Origin: Ruminococcoides sp052118065
GTDB lineage: Bacteria > Bacillota > Clostridia > Oscillospirales > Acutalibacteraceae
Length of the DNA: 64,000 bases
Assembly: GCA_052118065.1 (NCBI GenBank)
Contig: JBQKHY010000002.1
Location: 62,001 to 126,000 of the forward strand
Direction: 5' to 3'
The position numbers were made by a program, and so were the translations under genes. This document shows positions 49,581-58,685 of the stretch, piece after piece. Below the pieces are notes generated by a model that worked only from the letters and a program-made list of their open reading frames with translations, was not told the origin of the DNA and did not search any database. Numbering within the stretch: the stretch's first letter is position 1; each line of letters opens with the position of its first letter.

Positions 49581-50494
49581 TGAAAGTTTTAGTAACAGGT
49601 GTTGCAGGTCAGCTTGGTCATGATGTAATGAACGAACTTCATAAAAGAGGTTATGAAGGTGTAGGTTCAGATATTGCACCAAAGTACAGTGGTGCTGATG
49701 ACGGTACAGCAGTAACAAAGATGGACTATGTACAAATGGATATTACTAATAGCCAAGAAGTAACTGAAACTATTAAAAAGGTAAATCCTGATGTAGTTGT
49801 TCATTGTGCTGCTTGGACTGCAGTTGACTTGGCAGAAGAAAGTGAAAATAAAGAAAAAGTAATGGCTATTAATGTTGGTGGCACAGAGAACATTGCAAAG
49901 GTTTGTAAAGAACTTGATTGCAAAATGGTTTATATCAGTACCGACTATGTATTTGACGGCTATGGTACAAGACCTTGGGAAGAAGATTGCAAGGACTATG
50001 CACCACTTAATGTATATGGTGAATCAAAACTTATGGGTGAAAAGGTTGTTAGCCTAAACCTAGAGAAATACTTTATTGTAAGAATTGCATGGGTATTTGG
50101 TGTAAACGGCAATAACTTTATCAAAACTATGCTTAAGGTTGGCAAGAAATTTGATACTCTAAAGGTTGTTAATGACCAAATAGGTACACCAACATATACT
50201 TACGATTTATCAAGACTTTTAGTTGATATGATAGAAACCGATAAATATGGTTACTACCACGCAACTAATGAGGGTGGATATATCAGTTGGTATGATTTTG
50301 CTTGTGAAATCTTTAAACAGGCGGGTTATAAGACTAAAGTAAATCCGGTTACTACTGAGGAATACGGTGTGTCTAAGGCTAGACGACCATTTAACTCAAG
50401 ACTTAACAAAACTAAATTAGTTGATAATGGATTTACTCCACTACCTGACTGGAAAGATGCTTTAAACAGATATTTAAAAGAAATTGATTATTAA
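49580..50494 (+). CDS. rfbD: dTDP-4-dehydrorhamnose reductase RmlD
   Basis: Last step of dTDP-rhamnose synthesis, NADPH-dependent. The 304 residues show VLVTGVAGQLGHDVMNEL at 3, VVHCAAWTAVDLAEE near 75, STDYVFDGYG near 118, YGESKLMGE near 147 with catalytic Tyr and Lys, and RIAWVFG near 168. A 20-residue stretch (about 34-55, with SDIAPKYSGADDG) is slightly longer than in many homologues. It is coupled to rfbB by a one-base overlap. Confidence 0.95.
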   Translation: MKVLVTGVAGQLGHDVMNELHKRGYEGVGSDIAPKYSGADDGTAVTKMDYVQMDITNSQEVTETIKKVNPDVVVHCAAWTAVDLAEESENKEKVMAINVGGTENIAKVCKELDCKMVYISTDYVFDGYGTRPWEEDCKDYAPLNVYGESKLMGEKVVSLNLEKYFIVRIAWVFGVNGNNFIKTMLKVGKKFDTLKVVNDQIGTPTYTYDLSRLLVDMIETDKYGYYHATNEGGYISWYDFACEIFKQAGYKTKVNPVTTEEYGVSKARRPFNSRLNKTKLVDNGFTPLPDWKDALNRYLKEIDY

Positions 50495-50513
50495 TTTATA
50501 AGAGGTAAGAGAA

Positions 50514-51116
50514 ATGGGACAGATTAAAGTAACAAAGTGTCCAATCGAGGGACTATATATTATTGAACCTGCAGTACATGGTGATAACCGTGGTTATTTT
50601 ATGGAAACATATAACCAAAACGATATGCACGAAGCAGGTCTTGATATGGTATTTGTACAGGATAACCAAAGTATGAGTACAAAGGGTGTACTAAGAGGAC
50701 TTCACTTCCAAAAGCAGTACCCACAGGGTAAACTTGTAAGAGCTATTAAGGGTAGAGTTTTTGACGTAGCAGTTGACTTGCGTTCAGGTAGCGAAACATA
50801 CGGTAAGTGGTATGGTGTTGAACTAACTGAAGAAAACAAAAAGCAGTTCTATATTTCAGAAGGCTTTGCTCATGGTTTCCTAGTTCTTAGTGATGAAGCA
50901 GAATTTTGTTACAAGGTTACTGACTTTTATCATCCGGGAGATGAAGGTGGTCTTGCTTGGAATGACCCTGAAATTGGTATTGAATGGCCTGAACTTGAAG
51001 GCAACTATGACGGTACTTGTGAAGTAGGTAATTATCACCTAAAAGATGGCACAAAGTTAAACCTAAGTGACAAGGACCAAAAGTGGTTAGGTTTAAAGGA
51101 TACATTTAAGTTTTAA
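50514..51116 (+). CDS. rfbC: dTDP-4-dehydrorhamnose 3,5-epimerase RmlC
   Basis: Third enzyme of the dTDP-rhamnose route. The 200-residue cupin has FVQDNQSMSTKGVLRGLHFQ near residues 45-64 with the catalytic histidine, QYPQGKLVRAIKGRVFDVAV near 66-85, and GFAHGFLVLSDEAEFCYKVT near 118-137 with the catalytic tyrosine region. Preceded by AGAGGTAAGAG. With rfbA, B and D it completes the pathway in order A-B-D-C. Confidence 0.96.
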   Translation: MGQIKVTKCPIEGLYIIEPAVHGDNRGYFMETYNQNDMHEAGLDMVFVQDNQSMSTKGVLRGLHFQKQYPQGKLVRAIKGRVFDVAVDLRSGSETYGKWYGVELTEENKKQFYISEGFAHGFLVLSDEAEFCYKVTDFYHPGDEGGLAWNDPEIGIEWPELEGNYDGTCEVGNYHLKDGTKLNLSDKDQKWLGLKDTFKF

Positions 51117-51134
51117 TTGTGGGAGAACATAACA

Positions 51135-52268
51135 ATGCATAAGAAAACAAAGGTTTTACATATTGCTCAAGCAGCAGGTGGTGTAGATAGATATTTACAA
51201 TCACTACTCAAGTATTTTGACAGAGAAAAATTTGAAAATGTATTGGTATGTTCAAATGATTTTGAAGAAAAAGACTATAAAAATATAGTTGACAAATTTA
51301 TTGTTGTAAAAATGCAGAGAGAAATCAGTGCAAAGGCTGATTTATCTGCTATTAAATCTGTACGAAAAATAATTAAAAATGAAAAGCCTGACATTGTTTA
51401 TGTACATTCTAGCAAAGCCGGTGCAATCGGTAGAATTGCAGACTTTGGTATTAAAAATAAGGTTGTATATAATCCACATGGTTGGGCTTTTAATATGGAT
51501 TGTGGTAATAAGAAAAAGTTAATGTACAGAATGATTGAGAAGTTCTTGTCACCGTTAACTAATGAATTTGTGTGTATTTCTGATGCTGAAAAAGTTTCTG
51601 CACAGGAAAACAAAATCACAAAAGATAAAAAGTTAAATGTAATCCTAAATGGTATTGATATTGAAAATTGTGAAAAACAATTGGCAAATTCAGTTACAAG
51701 AGAAAGTCTTGGTATCAAAGATGATGCTTTTGTAATCGGTCAGGTAGGCAGATTGTCACTTCAAAAGTCACCTGATATTTTTATTCAATCAGCAGTAAAG
51801 ATTAAAGAAAAAATAAAAAATGCTCATTTTGTTCTTGTTGGTGATGGTGACATGAAAGAAGAAGTACTTTCATATGCAAGAGAAAATGGCATAGAAAATT
51901 CCTTAACTATTACCGGTTGGGTAGATAATCCGTTAAGTTATGTTGGACTTTTTGATGTAGCTACTTTGCTTTCAAGATGGGAAGGTTTCGGTCTTGTATT
52001 GCCGGAATATATGCTTGCGAAAAAGCCTATTGTTGCTTGTGGTGTAGATGCTATTCCAACAGTTATTGATAATAACAAAACAGGTGTGCTAGTAAATGCA
52101 GAGTCACCGGAAGAAACTGCTGATGCTATTTATAAGATTTATAGTGATAACGAATTTAGAAATCAATTAATAGAAAACGGCACTAAAGCAGTATATGAAA
52201 AGTTTGATGCAAAGAGAGTGTCACAACAACACAAAGAACTATTTTTAAAAATGTTGGAGGGTAAATAA
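51135..52268 (+). CDS. Glycosyltransferase family 4
   Basis: A 377-residue GT-B fold transferase that adds a sugar from a nucleotide donor to the growing lipid-linked unit. The N-terminal part has KTKVLHIAQAAGGVDRYLQS near residue 4 and YVHSSKAGAIGRIADF near 91; the C-terminal donor-binding half has IGQVGRLSLQKSPDIFIQSA near 198 and the GT4 signature WEGFGLVLPEYMLAKKPIVA near 286. The protein resembles EpsD/EpsF-type enzymes. ATG at 51135 after GGGAGAAC is preferred to an upstream TTG. The stop codon shares a base with the next start. Confidence 0.9.
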   Translation: MHKKTKVLHIAQAAGGVDRYLQSLLKYFDREKFENVLVCSNDFEEKDYKNIVDKFIVVKMQREISAKADLSAIKSVRKIIKNEKPDIVYVHSSKAGAIGRIADFGIKNKVVYNPHGWAFNMDCGNKKKLMYRMIEKFLSPLTNEFVCISDAEKVSAQENKITKDKKLNVILNGIDIENCEKQLANSVTRESLGIKDDAFVIGQVGRLSLQKSPDIFIQSAVKIKEKIKNAHFVLVGDGDMKEEVLSYARENGIENSLTITGWVDNPLSYVGLFDVATLLSRWEGFGLVLPEYMLAKKPIVACGVDAIPTVIDNNKTGVLVNAESPEETADAIYKIYSDNEFRNQLIENGTKAVYEKFDAKRVSQQHKELFLKMLEGK

Positions 52269-53401
52269 TGTCAGATAAAAAGATTGCAATAATGACTTGG
52301 CTATATAACGGAAACTATGGTACAATGCTACAGGCTTATGCTCTCCATAATTTTGTAAAAAATAATGGATATGATGTTGAAAACATTAATTATAAAAGCT
52401 CGACAAAAATAAAATTATTAAACTGGTTACAAAATAGGAATTCACCAACACTATTTGTTGAGAAGTTTAAAGGCTTATTTGGCAAAAAAGATAGTGCTGA
52501 TGATGTAAAGAGAAATAAGAATTTTGCTGAATTTAAGGAAAAGAATATTAAATTAAGTAAAGTTGTTACTTCTCCTGAGGCTTTTGCTGATTTATCAAAT
52601 GATTATGATGTTTTCATTTGTGGTAGCGACCAGATTTGGTCACCGTTCCTTATGAATCCGGTTTTTTATTTATATAATGTTGCACCTAATAAAGGAAAAA
52701 TTGCTTATGCTCCAAGTCTAGGTGTAACAGATACAACCGACAGAAAGAAAGAACAAATTAAAGGTTATTTAAAATCTTTTGATTATGTCTCTGTTAGAGA
52801 AGTAGAAGGTCAAAAGTTCCTAAAGAACATTACAGGCAATGAGTATCCTGTCTGTCTTGACCCTACAATGCTATTAAAGGCTGAGGATTGGAATAAGTGT
52901 ATCGGAGAACCTATAATCAAAGATAAATATATTTTCTGCTATATGCTAACTTATAACGAAAGTTATGTTAACGCACTGAAAAAATTTGCAGATAAGAGAA
53001 ATCTTAAGGTTGTTTTAATTAAGAATGATACAGGTTTTGAAAATTGTGGTTTTGATATTGTAGAAGATGCCGGTCCTGAACAATGGCTAAATTATATTAA
53101 GAATGCAGAGTATGTATTTACCGATTCGTTCCATGGTTGTATTTTCTCAAATATATTCCACAAGAATTTTGTTTTATTTAAGAGATTTGATGACAGTAAC
53201 AAAAAATCACAAAATTCAAGAATCTATACTTTAGCAGATATGCTTGGTTTTAGAGATGAGATTATTGATAAAAATAATCTTGATAAAATCGAAAGTATAA
53301 AGCCACTGGATTATCAGAAGATTGATAGTATATTAGAAGAAAAGTCAAGTGTATCTAAGAAATGGCTTTTAAATGCACTTGAAGATGTATGCAATAAGTA
53401 G
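52268..53401 (+). CDS. Polysaccharide pyruvyl transferase family protein
   Basis: A 377-residue protein of the CsaB/WcaK/EpsO family, which adds pyruvate ketals from phosphoenolpyruvate to sugars. Visible marks are MTWLYNGNYGTMLQAYALHN near residues 9-28, DVFICGSDQIWSP near 115-127, KIAYAPSLGVTDT near 142-154, and a C-terminal FTDSFHGCIFSNIFHKNFV near 282-300, where the SFHG motif is diagnostic. It is immediately followed by an FrhB-type iron-sulfur protein gene; these two families are often neighbours in Firmicutes exopolysaccharide loci, with the reason not established. Confidence 0.88.
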   Translation: MSDKKIAIMTWLYNGNYGTMLQAYALHNFVKNNGYDVENINYKSSTKIKLLNWLQNRNSPTLFVEKFKGLFGKKDSADDVKRNKNFAEFKEKNIKLSKVVTSPEAFADLSNDYDVFICGSDQIWSPFLMNPVFYLYNVAPNKGKIAYAPSLGVTDTTDRKKEQIKGYLKSFDYVSVREVEGQKFLKNITGNEYPVCLDPTMLLKAEDWNKCIGEPIIKDKYIFCYMLTYNESYVNALKKFADKRNLKVVLIKNDTGFENCGFDIVEDAGPEQWLNYIKNAEYVFTDSFHGCIFSNIFHKNFVLFKRFDDSNKKSQNSRIYTLADMLGFRDEIIDKNNLDKIESIKPLDYQKIDSILEEKSSVSKKWLLNALEDVCNK

Positions 53402-53409
53402 GAGAAGTT

Positions 53410-54570
53410 ATGTCAAACTCTATTTTAGGAATAACTGAAAAGAATTGTTGTGGTTGTGGTGCTTGTTATCAGAGTTGCCCTAAAAAATGCATAACAATGA
53501 ATGAAAATGACAGAGGTTTCCTTGTACCTACTGTTGATGAAAATGAATGTGTAAATTGTGGCAAATGTGTTGCAGTTTGTCCTGAAAAAGATACTCCGGA
53601 TTTTTATTCGGTAAAGAATGCTTATGTGGCAGTTGCAAAAGATATGCCAATGATAAAAGTAAGTACATCCGGTGGTGTTTTTGGTGTGTTAGCTGAAAAG
53701 GTGTTAAGCAACAGTGGTATTGTATATGGCTGTGGCTGGGGTGATAATCTACAGGCAAAGCATATGAGAATCGAAAAAGAAAGTGATTTGCACCTAATTC
53801 AACAGTCAAAATATGTTCAGTCAAATACAGAGAAAACTTTTGTTTTAGTAAAAAAGGACTTGATTGCTGATAAGACAGTTCTTTACAGTGGTACTGCTTG
53901 TCAAATCGGTGGTTTGCGTAAATATTTAGGTAAAGAATATGATAAGTTAACCACACTTGAAGTTGCTTGTCATGGTGCACCTTCTCCCGGACTTTTCAGA
54001 AAATACATTGAGTTTATTGAAAGTAATAATGGAAAGAAAGTAACTGACTTTAGATTTAGAAATAAAGAAAAACATAGCAAAGGTGAACATTATAAGTTTT
54101 GTGTTACATTTGAAGATGGCAGTCAAATGTATAAATTATCAAATGAAGACCCATATTACGGTTCTTTCTTAGGTGGCAAAACATTAAGAGAAACTTGCTA
54201 TAACTGCAAATATAAAGAAAAAAACAGAGTAGCAGACTTTATGTTAAGTGACTATTGGGGTGTAGAAAAAGAGCATAAAGGTTTTCCTTCGGAGAACGGA
54301 GCATCTGCTATTTTTGTATGCAGTGATAAGGCTGAAAAATTATTAAATAGTGTAAAGGATAAATTGACTATTGATAACAGTACAGTTGAAAAGGTAATTG
54401 CACATAACCACAGTTTAGTCAGCAGTGCAAAGATAGAAGAAAGAAAGTTAAAAACAATTAATGTTGACAATAATAAATTATTTCAATCATTAAAACCACC
54501 ATTTAATATAAAGAAGAGAATCAAGAATATGGTTCCTGAAAAATTAAAGTATTTCTTAAAGAAGATATAA
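53410..54570 (+). CDS. FrhB-type (coenzyme F420 hydrogenase/dehydrogenase beta) iron-sulfur protein
   Basis: A 386-residue redox protein. The N terminus has two 4Fe-4S motifs, CCGCGACYQSCPKKC near residue 13-27 and CVNCGKCVAVCPEKD near 45-59. The FrhB N- and C-terminal domains follow, with STSGGVFGVLAEKVL near 83, YSGTACQIGGLRKYLGKEY near 158 and the Cys pair ETCYNCKYKEKNRVADF near 259. Bacteria of this kind lack F420, so the flavin or donor is unknown. Its position inside the operon and next to the pyruvyl transferase suggests a role in modifying the polysaccharide; that is inference. Confidence 0.87.
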   Translation: MSNSILGITEKNCCGCGACYQSCPKKCITMNENDRGFLVPTVDENECVNCGKCVAVCPEKDTPDFYSVKNAYVAVAKDMPMIKVSTSGGVFGVLAEKVLSNSGIVYGCGWGDNLQAKHMRIEKESDLHLIQQSKYVQSNTEKTFVLVKKDLIADKTVLYSGTACQIGGLRKYLGKEYDKLTTLEVACHGAPSPGLFRKYIEFIESNNGKKVTDFRFRNKEKHSKGEHYKFCVTFEDGSQMYKLSNEDPYYGSFLGGKTLRETCYNCKYKEKNRVADFMLSDYWGVEKEHKGFPSENGASAIFVCSDKAEKLLNSVKDKLTIDNSTVEKVIAHNHSLVSSAKIEERKLKTINVDNNKLFQSLKPPFNIKKRIKNMVPEKLKYFLKKI

Positions 54571-54582
54571 TGAGGTTTTGTT

Positions 54583-55782
54583 ATGGTTGAAAATATAGTA
54601 TTAGTATATGACCAAGCATTTATTTCCGGTGGTGCTGCTAAGGTAGCTATTAAGTCTGCAGTTGCACTAAAGAAAAAGGGATACAATGTTATATTTTTTG
54701 CAGTGCTTGACCCAATAGCAGATGAACTAAAGGATAATGATATACCGGTTATCTGTGTTGGTGGCGAACATATTGCAAATACAAAAAGTCCAAAAACAAT
54801 GTTAAGAGGCATTTGGAATGGACTTGCAAAAAGTAAGTTAGAAGAATTACTTTCTACACTTGATATAGACAAAACAGTTGTACATATTCATGGTTGGACA
54901 AAGGCTTTGTCATCATCAGTATTTTCTGCTTGCAGAAAATATAAGGTAAAAACATTTATTACTTTACACGAATACTTCACAATCTGCCCTAACGGTGGTG
55001 TGTTTGATTACCAAAAGGATAAGATTTGCACACTTAAACCCGGTAGTGTACAGTGTAAGTTCTGCAATTGTGACAAGAGAAATTATATACAAAAGATGTA
55101 TAGAAATGTTAGACAGTTTGTCCAAACAAGAGGACTAAAGAAACTACAACCAAATGTAATTTATATTACTGACTTTAGTAAAAAGGTTATTAAAGATAAT
55201 CTAAAATTCAAATGTAAAGAATTTTATGTTGAAAATAATGTAGAAATTACCGATAGAGAAAAGGTAAATGTTGCTAATAATGAAAGTTACCTTTTTGTTG
55301 GCAGGATGTCAAAAGAAAAAGGTGCTGATTTATTCTGTCAGGCAGTAACAAAGTCAAATGTTAAGGGTGTTGTAATCGGTTCAGGTCCAATGAAAGAAGA
55401 CCTAAAGAAAAAATATCCTAATATTACCTTTACAGGTTGGCTTAATTCTGAAGAAATGAAGGAATATATCAATAGTGCAAGGTGCCTGATTATCTCATCA
55501 AAATGGTATGAAACAATGGGTCTTACTATTTTGGAAATGCAAGCAAAGGGTGTGCCTTGTATTGTACCCGACAGTTGTGCCGGTGTTGATTATATTAAAG
55601 ATAAAGAAACCGGTGTGGTTTATAAAATCGGTGATGCAGAGTCTTTGTCAAAGGCTATTGACTACACAAAGGATAATGATGTTATTGCTAAATTAGGTGA
55701 TAATTTTTATAATGAAGACTTTGTTTCAAGATTTAGCATAGAAACACATACAGAGAATTTGATTAAAGCGTACAATCGGTAA
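54583..55782 (+). CDS. Glycosyltransferase family 4
   Basis: A 399-residue GT-B transferase. The N-terminal acceptor half starts NIVLVYDQAFISGGAAKVAI and includes HIHGWTKALSSSVFSACRKY near 104 and a cysteine-rich loop FTICPNGGVFDYQKDKICTL and CKFCNCDK near 132-166. The C-terminal half has LFVGRMSKEKGADLFCQAV near 237 and SSKWYETMGLTILEMQAKGV near 306. The Cys cluster in the middle is seen in a subset of capsular GT4 enzymes; whether it binds metal is unknown. It lies 12 bases after the FrhB-type gene. Confidence 0.88.
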   Translation: MVENIVLVYDQAFISGGAAKVAIKSAVALKKKGYNVIFFAVLDPIADELKDNDIPVICVGGEHIANTKSPKTMLRGIWNGLAKSKLEELLSTLDIDKTVVHIHGWTKALSSSVFSACRKYKVKTFITLHEYFTICPNGGVFDYQKDKICTLKPGSVQCKFCNCDKRNYIQKMYRNVRQFVQTRGLKKLQPNVIYITDFSKKVIKDNLKFKCKEFYVENNVEITDREKVNVANNESYLFVGRMSKEKGADLFCQAVTKSNVKGVVIGSGPMKEDLKKKYPNITFTGWLNSEEMKEYINSARCLIISSKWYETMGLTILEMQAKGVPCIVPDSCAGVDYIKDKETGVVYKIGDAESLSKAIDYTKDNDVIAKLGDNFYNEDFVSRFSIETHTENLIKAYNR

Positions 55783-55803
55783 TTTTATACTTGAGAGGTT
55801 TTT

Positions 55804-56700
55804 ATGGAAGAATGGGAAAGTAACTTAGCTATTATTATTTTGAATTATAATGGCTATGAACTAACAATAGAAAATGCTAAGAAACTTCGTTCATTTAGCG
55901 ACAAACTCAACTTAGTTATAGTTGATAATTGCTCAAAAAATGATTCGGCAAAGATTATTAAAGAGGCCTTTGCAACTGATGAAAATACTTATGTTATTGA
56001 AAATACAGTAAATTCAGGTTATGCAGCCGGTAACAATGTTGGTCTTAGATTTGTTTCAGAAAATCTAAAAAATGTTGATGCAGTATGTATCTCAAATCCT
56101 GATATTGTTGTTGACTCTTTAGATGTGCTAAAGTCACTTTACGATAAACTATTTGCTGATGATAAGTTAGCAATCCTTACTGCAATGACAATTTATAATG
56201 GCACTATAAGAAAACCTAACGATTGTGGTTGGTCACAACCAACAAAAAAATATATGATGTTTGGTTCAACTTGCCTAAATAAAATACTTTCCAAAAGTAT
56301 TAGATATAATGAGTTTAAGCCTAATGATAACGGTGTTGCTTATATGTATGCTTGTCAGGGTTGTTTCTTTATGGCAAAGCAAAAGATAATGGAAGAGATA
56401 AACTACTTTGATGAAGGCACTTTTCTATATCAAGAAGAAGTTATTTTAGCAAGTAAAGTGAAAAATGCCGGATATTTAGAGGGTGTTGCAGTTGATGAAT
56501 ATATCAACCATAATCACCAAGTAAAAGACAAAAGTCTAGTAAAAAAAGCTAATAAAATATTTGATATGAATTGTTTTTATCATTCAAAAAAGTACTATAA
56601 TGCTAAATTTTCAGGTAAGTCAAGGGCATTTACACTTTTAGCAAATGGATTTTTGAATATTGACTATTTTATAAAACGTTGTGCATTGATTTTTAAATAA
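55804..56700 (+). CDS. Glycosyltransferase family 2 (rhamnosyltransferase-like)
   Basis: A 298-residue GT-A fold transferase. NLAIIILNYNGYELTIENAK near residues 7-26, IVDNCSKNDSAKII near 39, NSGYAAGNNVGLRF near 70 and the SNPDIVV motif in place of DxD near 100 indicate the WbbL-type rhamnosyltransferase subgroup, which uses dTDP-rhamnose; this suits the rml genes upstream. YQEEVILASKVKNAGY near 220 matches the family. Preceded by GAGAGG. It is followed by a GT2 remnant. Confidence 0.88.
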   Translation: MEEWESNLAIIILNYNGYELTIENAKKLRSFSDKLNLVIVDNCSKNDSAKIIKEAFATDENTYVIENTVNSGYAAGNNVGLRFVSENLKNVDAVCISNPDIVVDSLDVLKSLYDKLFADDKLAILTAMTIYNGTIRKPNDCGWSQPTKKYMMFGSTCLNKILSKSIRYNEFKPNDNGVAYMYACQGCFFMAKQKIMEEINYFDEGTFLYQEEVILASKVKNAGYLEGVAVDEYINHNHQVKDKSLVKKANKIFDMNCFYHSKKYYNAKFSGKSRAFTLLANGFLNIDYFIKRCALIFK

Positions 56701-56709
56701 GGTGAAATT

Positions 56710-56775
56710 ATGAGTAAAATATCCGTAGCAATGACTACATACAATGGAGAAAAATTGTTTCTTGTATTCAATTAG
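56710..56775 (+). pseudogene. Remnant of a second GT2 glycosyltransferase
   Basis: After a GGTGAAATT site, ATG at 56710 opens a reading of only 21 codons, MSKISVAMTTYNGEKLFLVF plus N, then TAG. The first 15 residues are the canonical start of GT2 enzymes (MSKISVAMTTYNGEK). In another frame CIQLDI-like coding similarity continues briefly (about 56759-56776), suggesting a frameshift followed by loss of the rest. Only 28 bases separate it from the next GT2 gene, so the body of the gene was deleted. Confidence 0.7.
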
Positions 56776-56803
56776 ATATTAAAAGAAAAGGAGATAAACA
56801 TCA

Positions 56804-57655
56804 ATGGTATCAGTAATTATTCCATCATATAACAGGGAAAAAACTATCGAAAGAGCAGTTATGAGTGTTCTTAACCAAACATATAAGGATTTGGAACTTA
56901 TTGTGGTTGATGATTGTTCAAAAGATAACACAGTTGAAGTGCTAAAATCAATTAAAGATGATAGATTCAAAATTATTGAATTAGAAAAAAATTCCGGTGC
57001 TTGTGTGGCAAGAAATGTTGGGGTAGAAAATGCTCAAGGGGATTACATAGCTTTTCAGGATAGTGATGATGAATGGCTATTGGATAAATTAGAAAAACAA
57101 ATGGCTATCTTTGAAAAAGAAAAGGTTGATTTAGTTTTTTGTGCATTTAATAGATTTGGCTTAGGTGAAGATTTAACATATCCTGAATTACCGGAAGGTA
57201 TAGTAGAAAGAAAAGTTTTACTAGAGGATTCTCGTATAAGTACACAAACTTTAATTGGAAAAAAAGAATGTTTTGAGAATGTTAAATTTGATCCGGAAAT
57301 GCCTAGACTTCAGGATTATGATATAACAATTAGATTGTCAAAAAAGTATAGCATTTATTTTGTTAATGAACCACTAGTTAATATGTATGTTCAAAATGAT
57401 TCTATTTCTAAGAATAAGAATAAGATGATAAGAGCTGAAACTATTATTTTCAGTAAATACAAAGATGATATTGAAAAATATAAAGATTTTAAGTATCACA
57501 ATATGTTGGGTTTAGCTTCAGCAAAGCGAAAGAGTGGTTACAAGTCAAGTTATGAGTATAAAACACTTTATAAAATGAAACCAAGTGTTTCAAGTTTATT
57601 GAAGTATATATATACTAAAGTTACTGATATTAGTAAAAAGGATTATGTAGAATAA
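56804..57655 (+). CDS. Glycosyltransferase family 2
   Basis: A 283-residue GT-A transferase: MVSVIIPSYNREKTIERAVM at the start, IVVDDCSKDNTVEVL near 34, NSGACVARNVGVENAQGDYI near 63 and the metal-binding DxD-type QDSDDEWL near 85. The C-terminal 90 residues are Lys-rich and include the usual LQDYDITIRLSKKYSIYFV near 168. AAAGGAGAT precedes the ATG. Codon and base use is more AT-rich than in the rml genes, consistent with exchange of transferase genes between loci. Confidence 0.88.
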   Translation: MVSVIIPSYNREKTIERAVMSVLNQTYKDLELIVVDDCSKDNTVEVLKSIKDDRFKIIELEKNSGACVARNVGVENAQGDYIAFQDSDDEWLLDKLEKQMAIFEKEKVDLVFCAFNRFGLGEDLTYPELPEGIVERKVLLEDSRISTQTLIGKKECFENVKFDPEMPRLQDYDITIRLSKKYSIYFVNEPLVNMYVQNDSISKNKNKMIRAETIIFSKYKDDIEKYKDFKYHNMLGLASAKRKSGYKSSYEYKTLYKMKPSVSSLLKYIYTKVTDISKKDYVE

Positions 57656-57665
57656 ATTATTTATT

Positions 57666-58667
57666 ATGGAGCAAAATGTGAAAAAAAGGTTCATTATTAT
57701 TGGTACAGGACAAAAGAATAATATTTTAAATGAAGCATTTAATGAAGTTATTAATGGAAAAATTGAAAATGCAGAATTTATTGATCCATATAAGTTTTCG
57801 AATTCTTTGATTAAGAAACTTTATGGCTTTAGATATAGTGCAAAAGGTAGGAAATGGTTATCGTTATTACCGAATTCTATTTGGAATGGTTATTCATTCT
57901 TTAATAATCTAAAGATTGCCGATGATGAAAAGGTATATTTACTATTTGTTATCGGACGAGATGTTGAGAGACTGTTTGTACCAAGTATACTAGATAAAAT
58001 AAAAAATAAATATAAGGACAGAGTTTGTAACTGTTTAATATTATTTGATTCTATTGACGTAACAAAGTCTCATAATAAGTGGGGAGAAATCACTGATTGT
58101 TTTTCCCATTATGATAAGGTTGCTACATTTGACTTAAAAGATGCAAAAAAGTATAACCTGATTCATTTTTGGGATCCATATAGCAAAAGAGAAAATCTAT
58201 CACCGTCTAATAATAAAAAAGATTTATTTTTTATTGGTGTAGACAAAGGTAGATTAGATATTTTAAACAAAATTGCTGAGAAAGCAAAAGAAAAACATTT
58301 ATCCTGTGATTTTCGTGTATTTCAGTTAGATAAAGAAAAAGAGATAAATGGTATAACAAGACTTGATAAGTTTTTACCATATAATGAAATGCTAAAAGAG
58401 GTTTTGTCATCAAATTGCTTGGTGGAGGTTTTAGCAAAAGGTCAAAGTTCAAGTTCTTTTAGATATTACGAATCAGTAGTATACAATAAAAAACTAATAA
58501 CTAATAATCCAAACATTTTTGATATGCCATTCTATAATTCGGATTATATGCAGTATTTTGATGATCCAAATAAACTTGATGTTGAATGGATTAGTAAAGA
58601 TATAACTGTTGACTATGGTTATAAGGATGAATTTTCAATATTACAATTATTTGAAAAACTAAAGTAA
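57666..58667 (+). CDS. Unknown protein of the polysaccharide operon, possibly glycosyltransferase-like
   Basis: A 333-residue soluble protein that I cannot place in a named family. Its C-terminal third has the arrangement YNEMLKEVLSSNCLVEVLAK, then GQSSSSFRYYESVVYNKKLI and TNNPNI (about 230-285), which resembles the donor-binding half of GT-B capsular enzymes where a serine/threonine-rich GQxG/SxxxR motif is followed by an E(A/S) and KKLITNN. The N-terminal half (IIIGTGQKNNILNEAF) could be an acceptor domain. By position, between a GT2 and the polymerase, a sugar transferase is the most likely role. Strongly AT-rich. Confidence 0.6.
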   Translation: MEQNVKKRFIIIGTGQKNNILNEAFNEVINGKIENAEFIDPYKFSNSLIKKLYGFRYSAKGRKWLSLLPNSIWNGYSFFNNLKIADDEKVYLLFVIGRDVERLFVPSILDKIKNKYKDRVCNCLILFDSIDVTKSHNKWGEITDCFSHYDKVATFDLKDAKKYNLIHFWDPYSKRENLSPSNNKKDLFFIGVDKGRLDILNKIAEKAKEKHLSCDFRVFQLDKEKEINGITRLDKFLPYNEMLKEVLSSNCLVEVLAKGQSSSSFRYYESVVYNKKLITNNPNIFDMPFYNSDYMQYFDDPNKLDVEWISKDITVDYGYKDEFSILQLFEKLK

Positions 58668-58685
58668 AAGGATGGTGTATATCAA

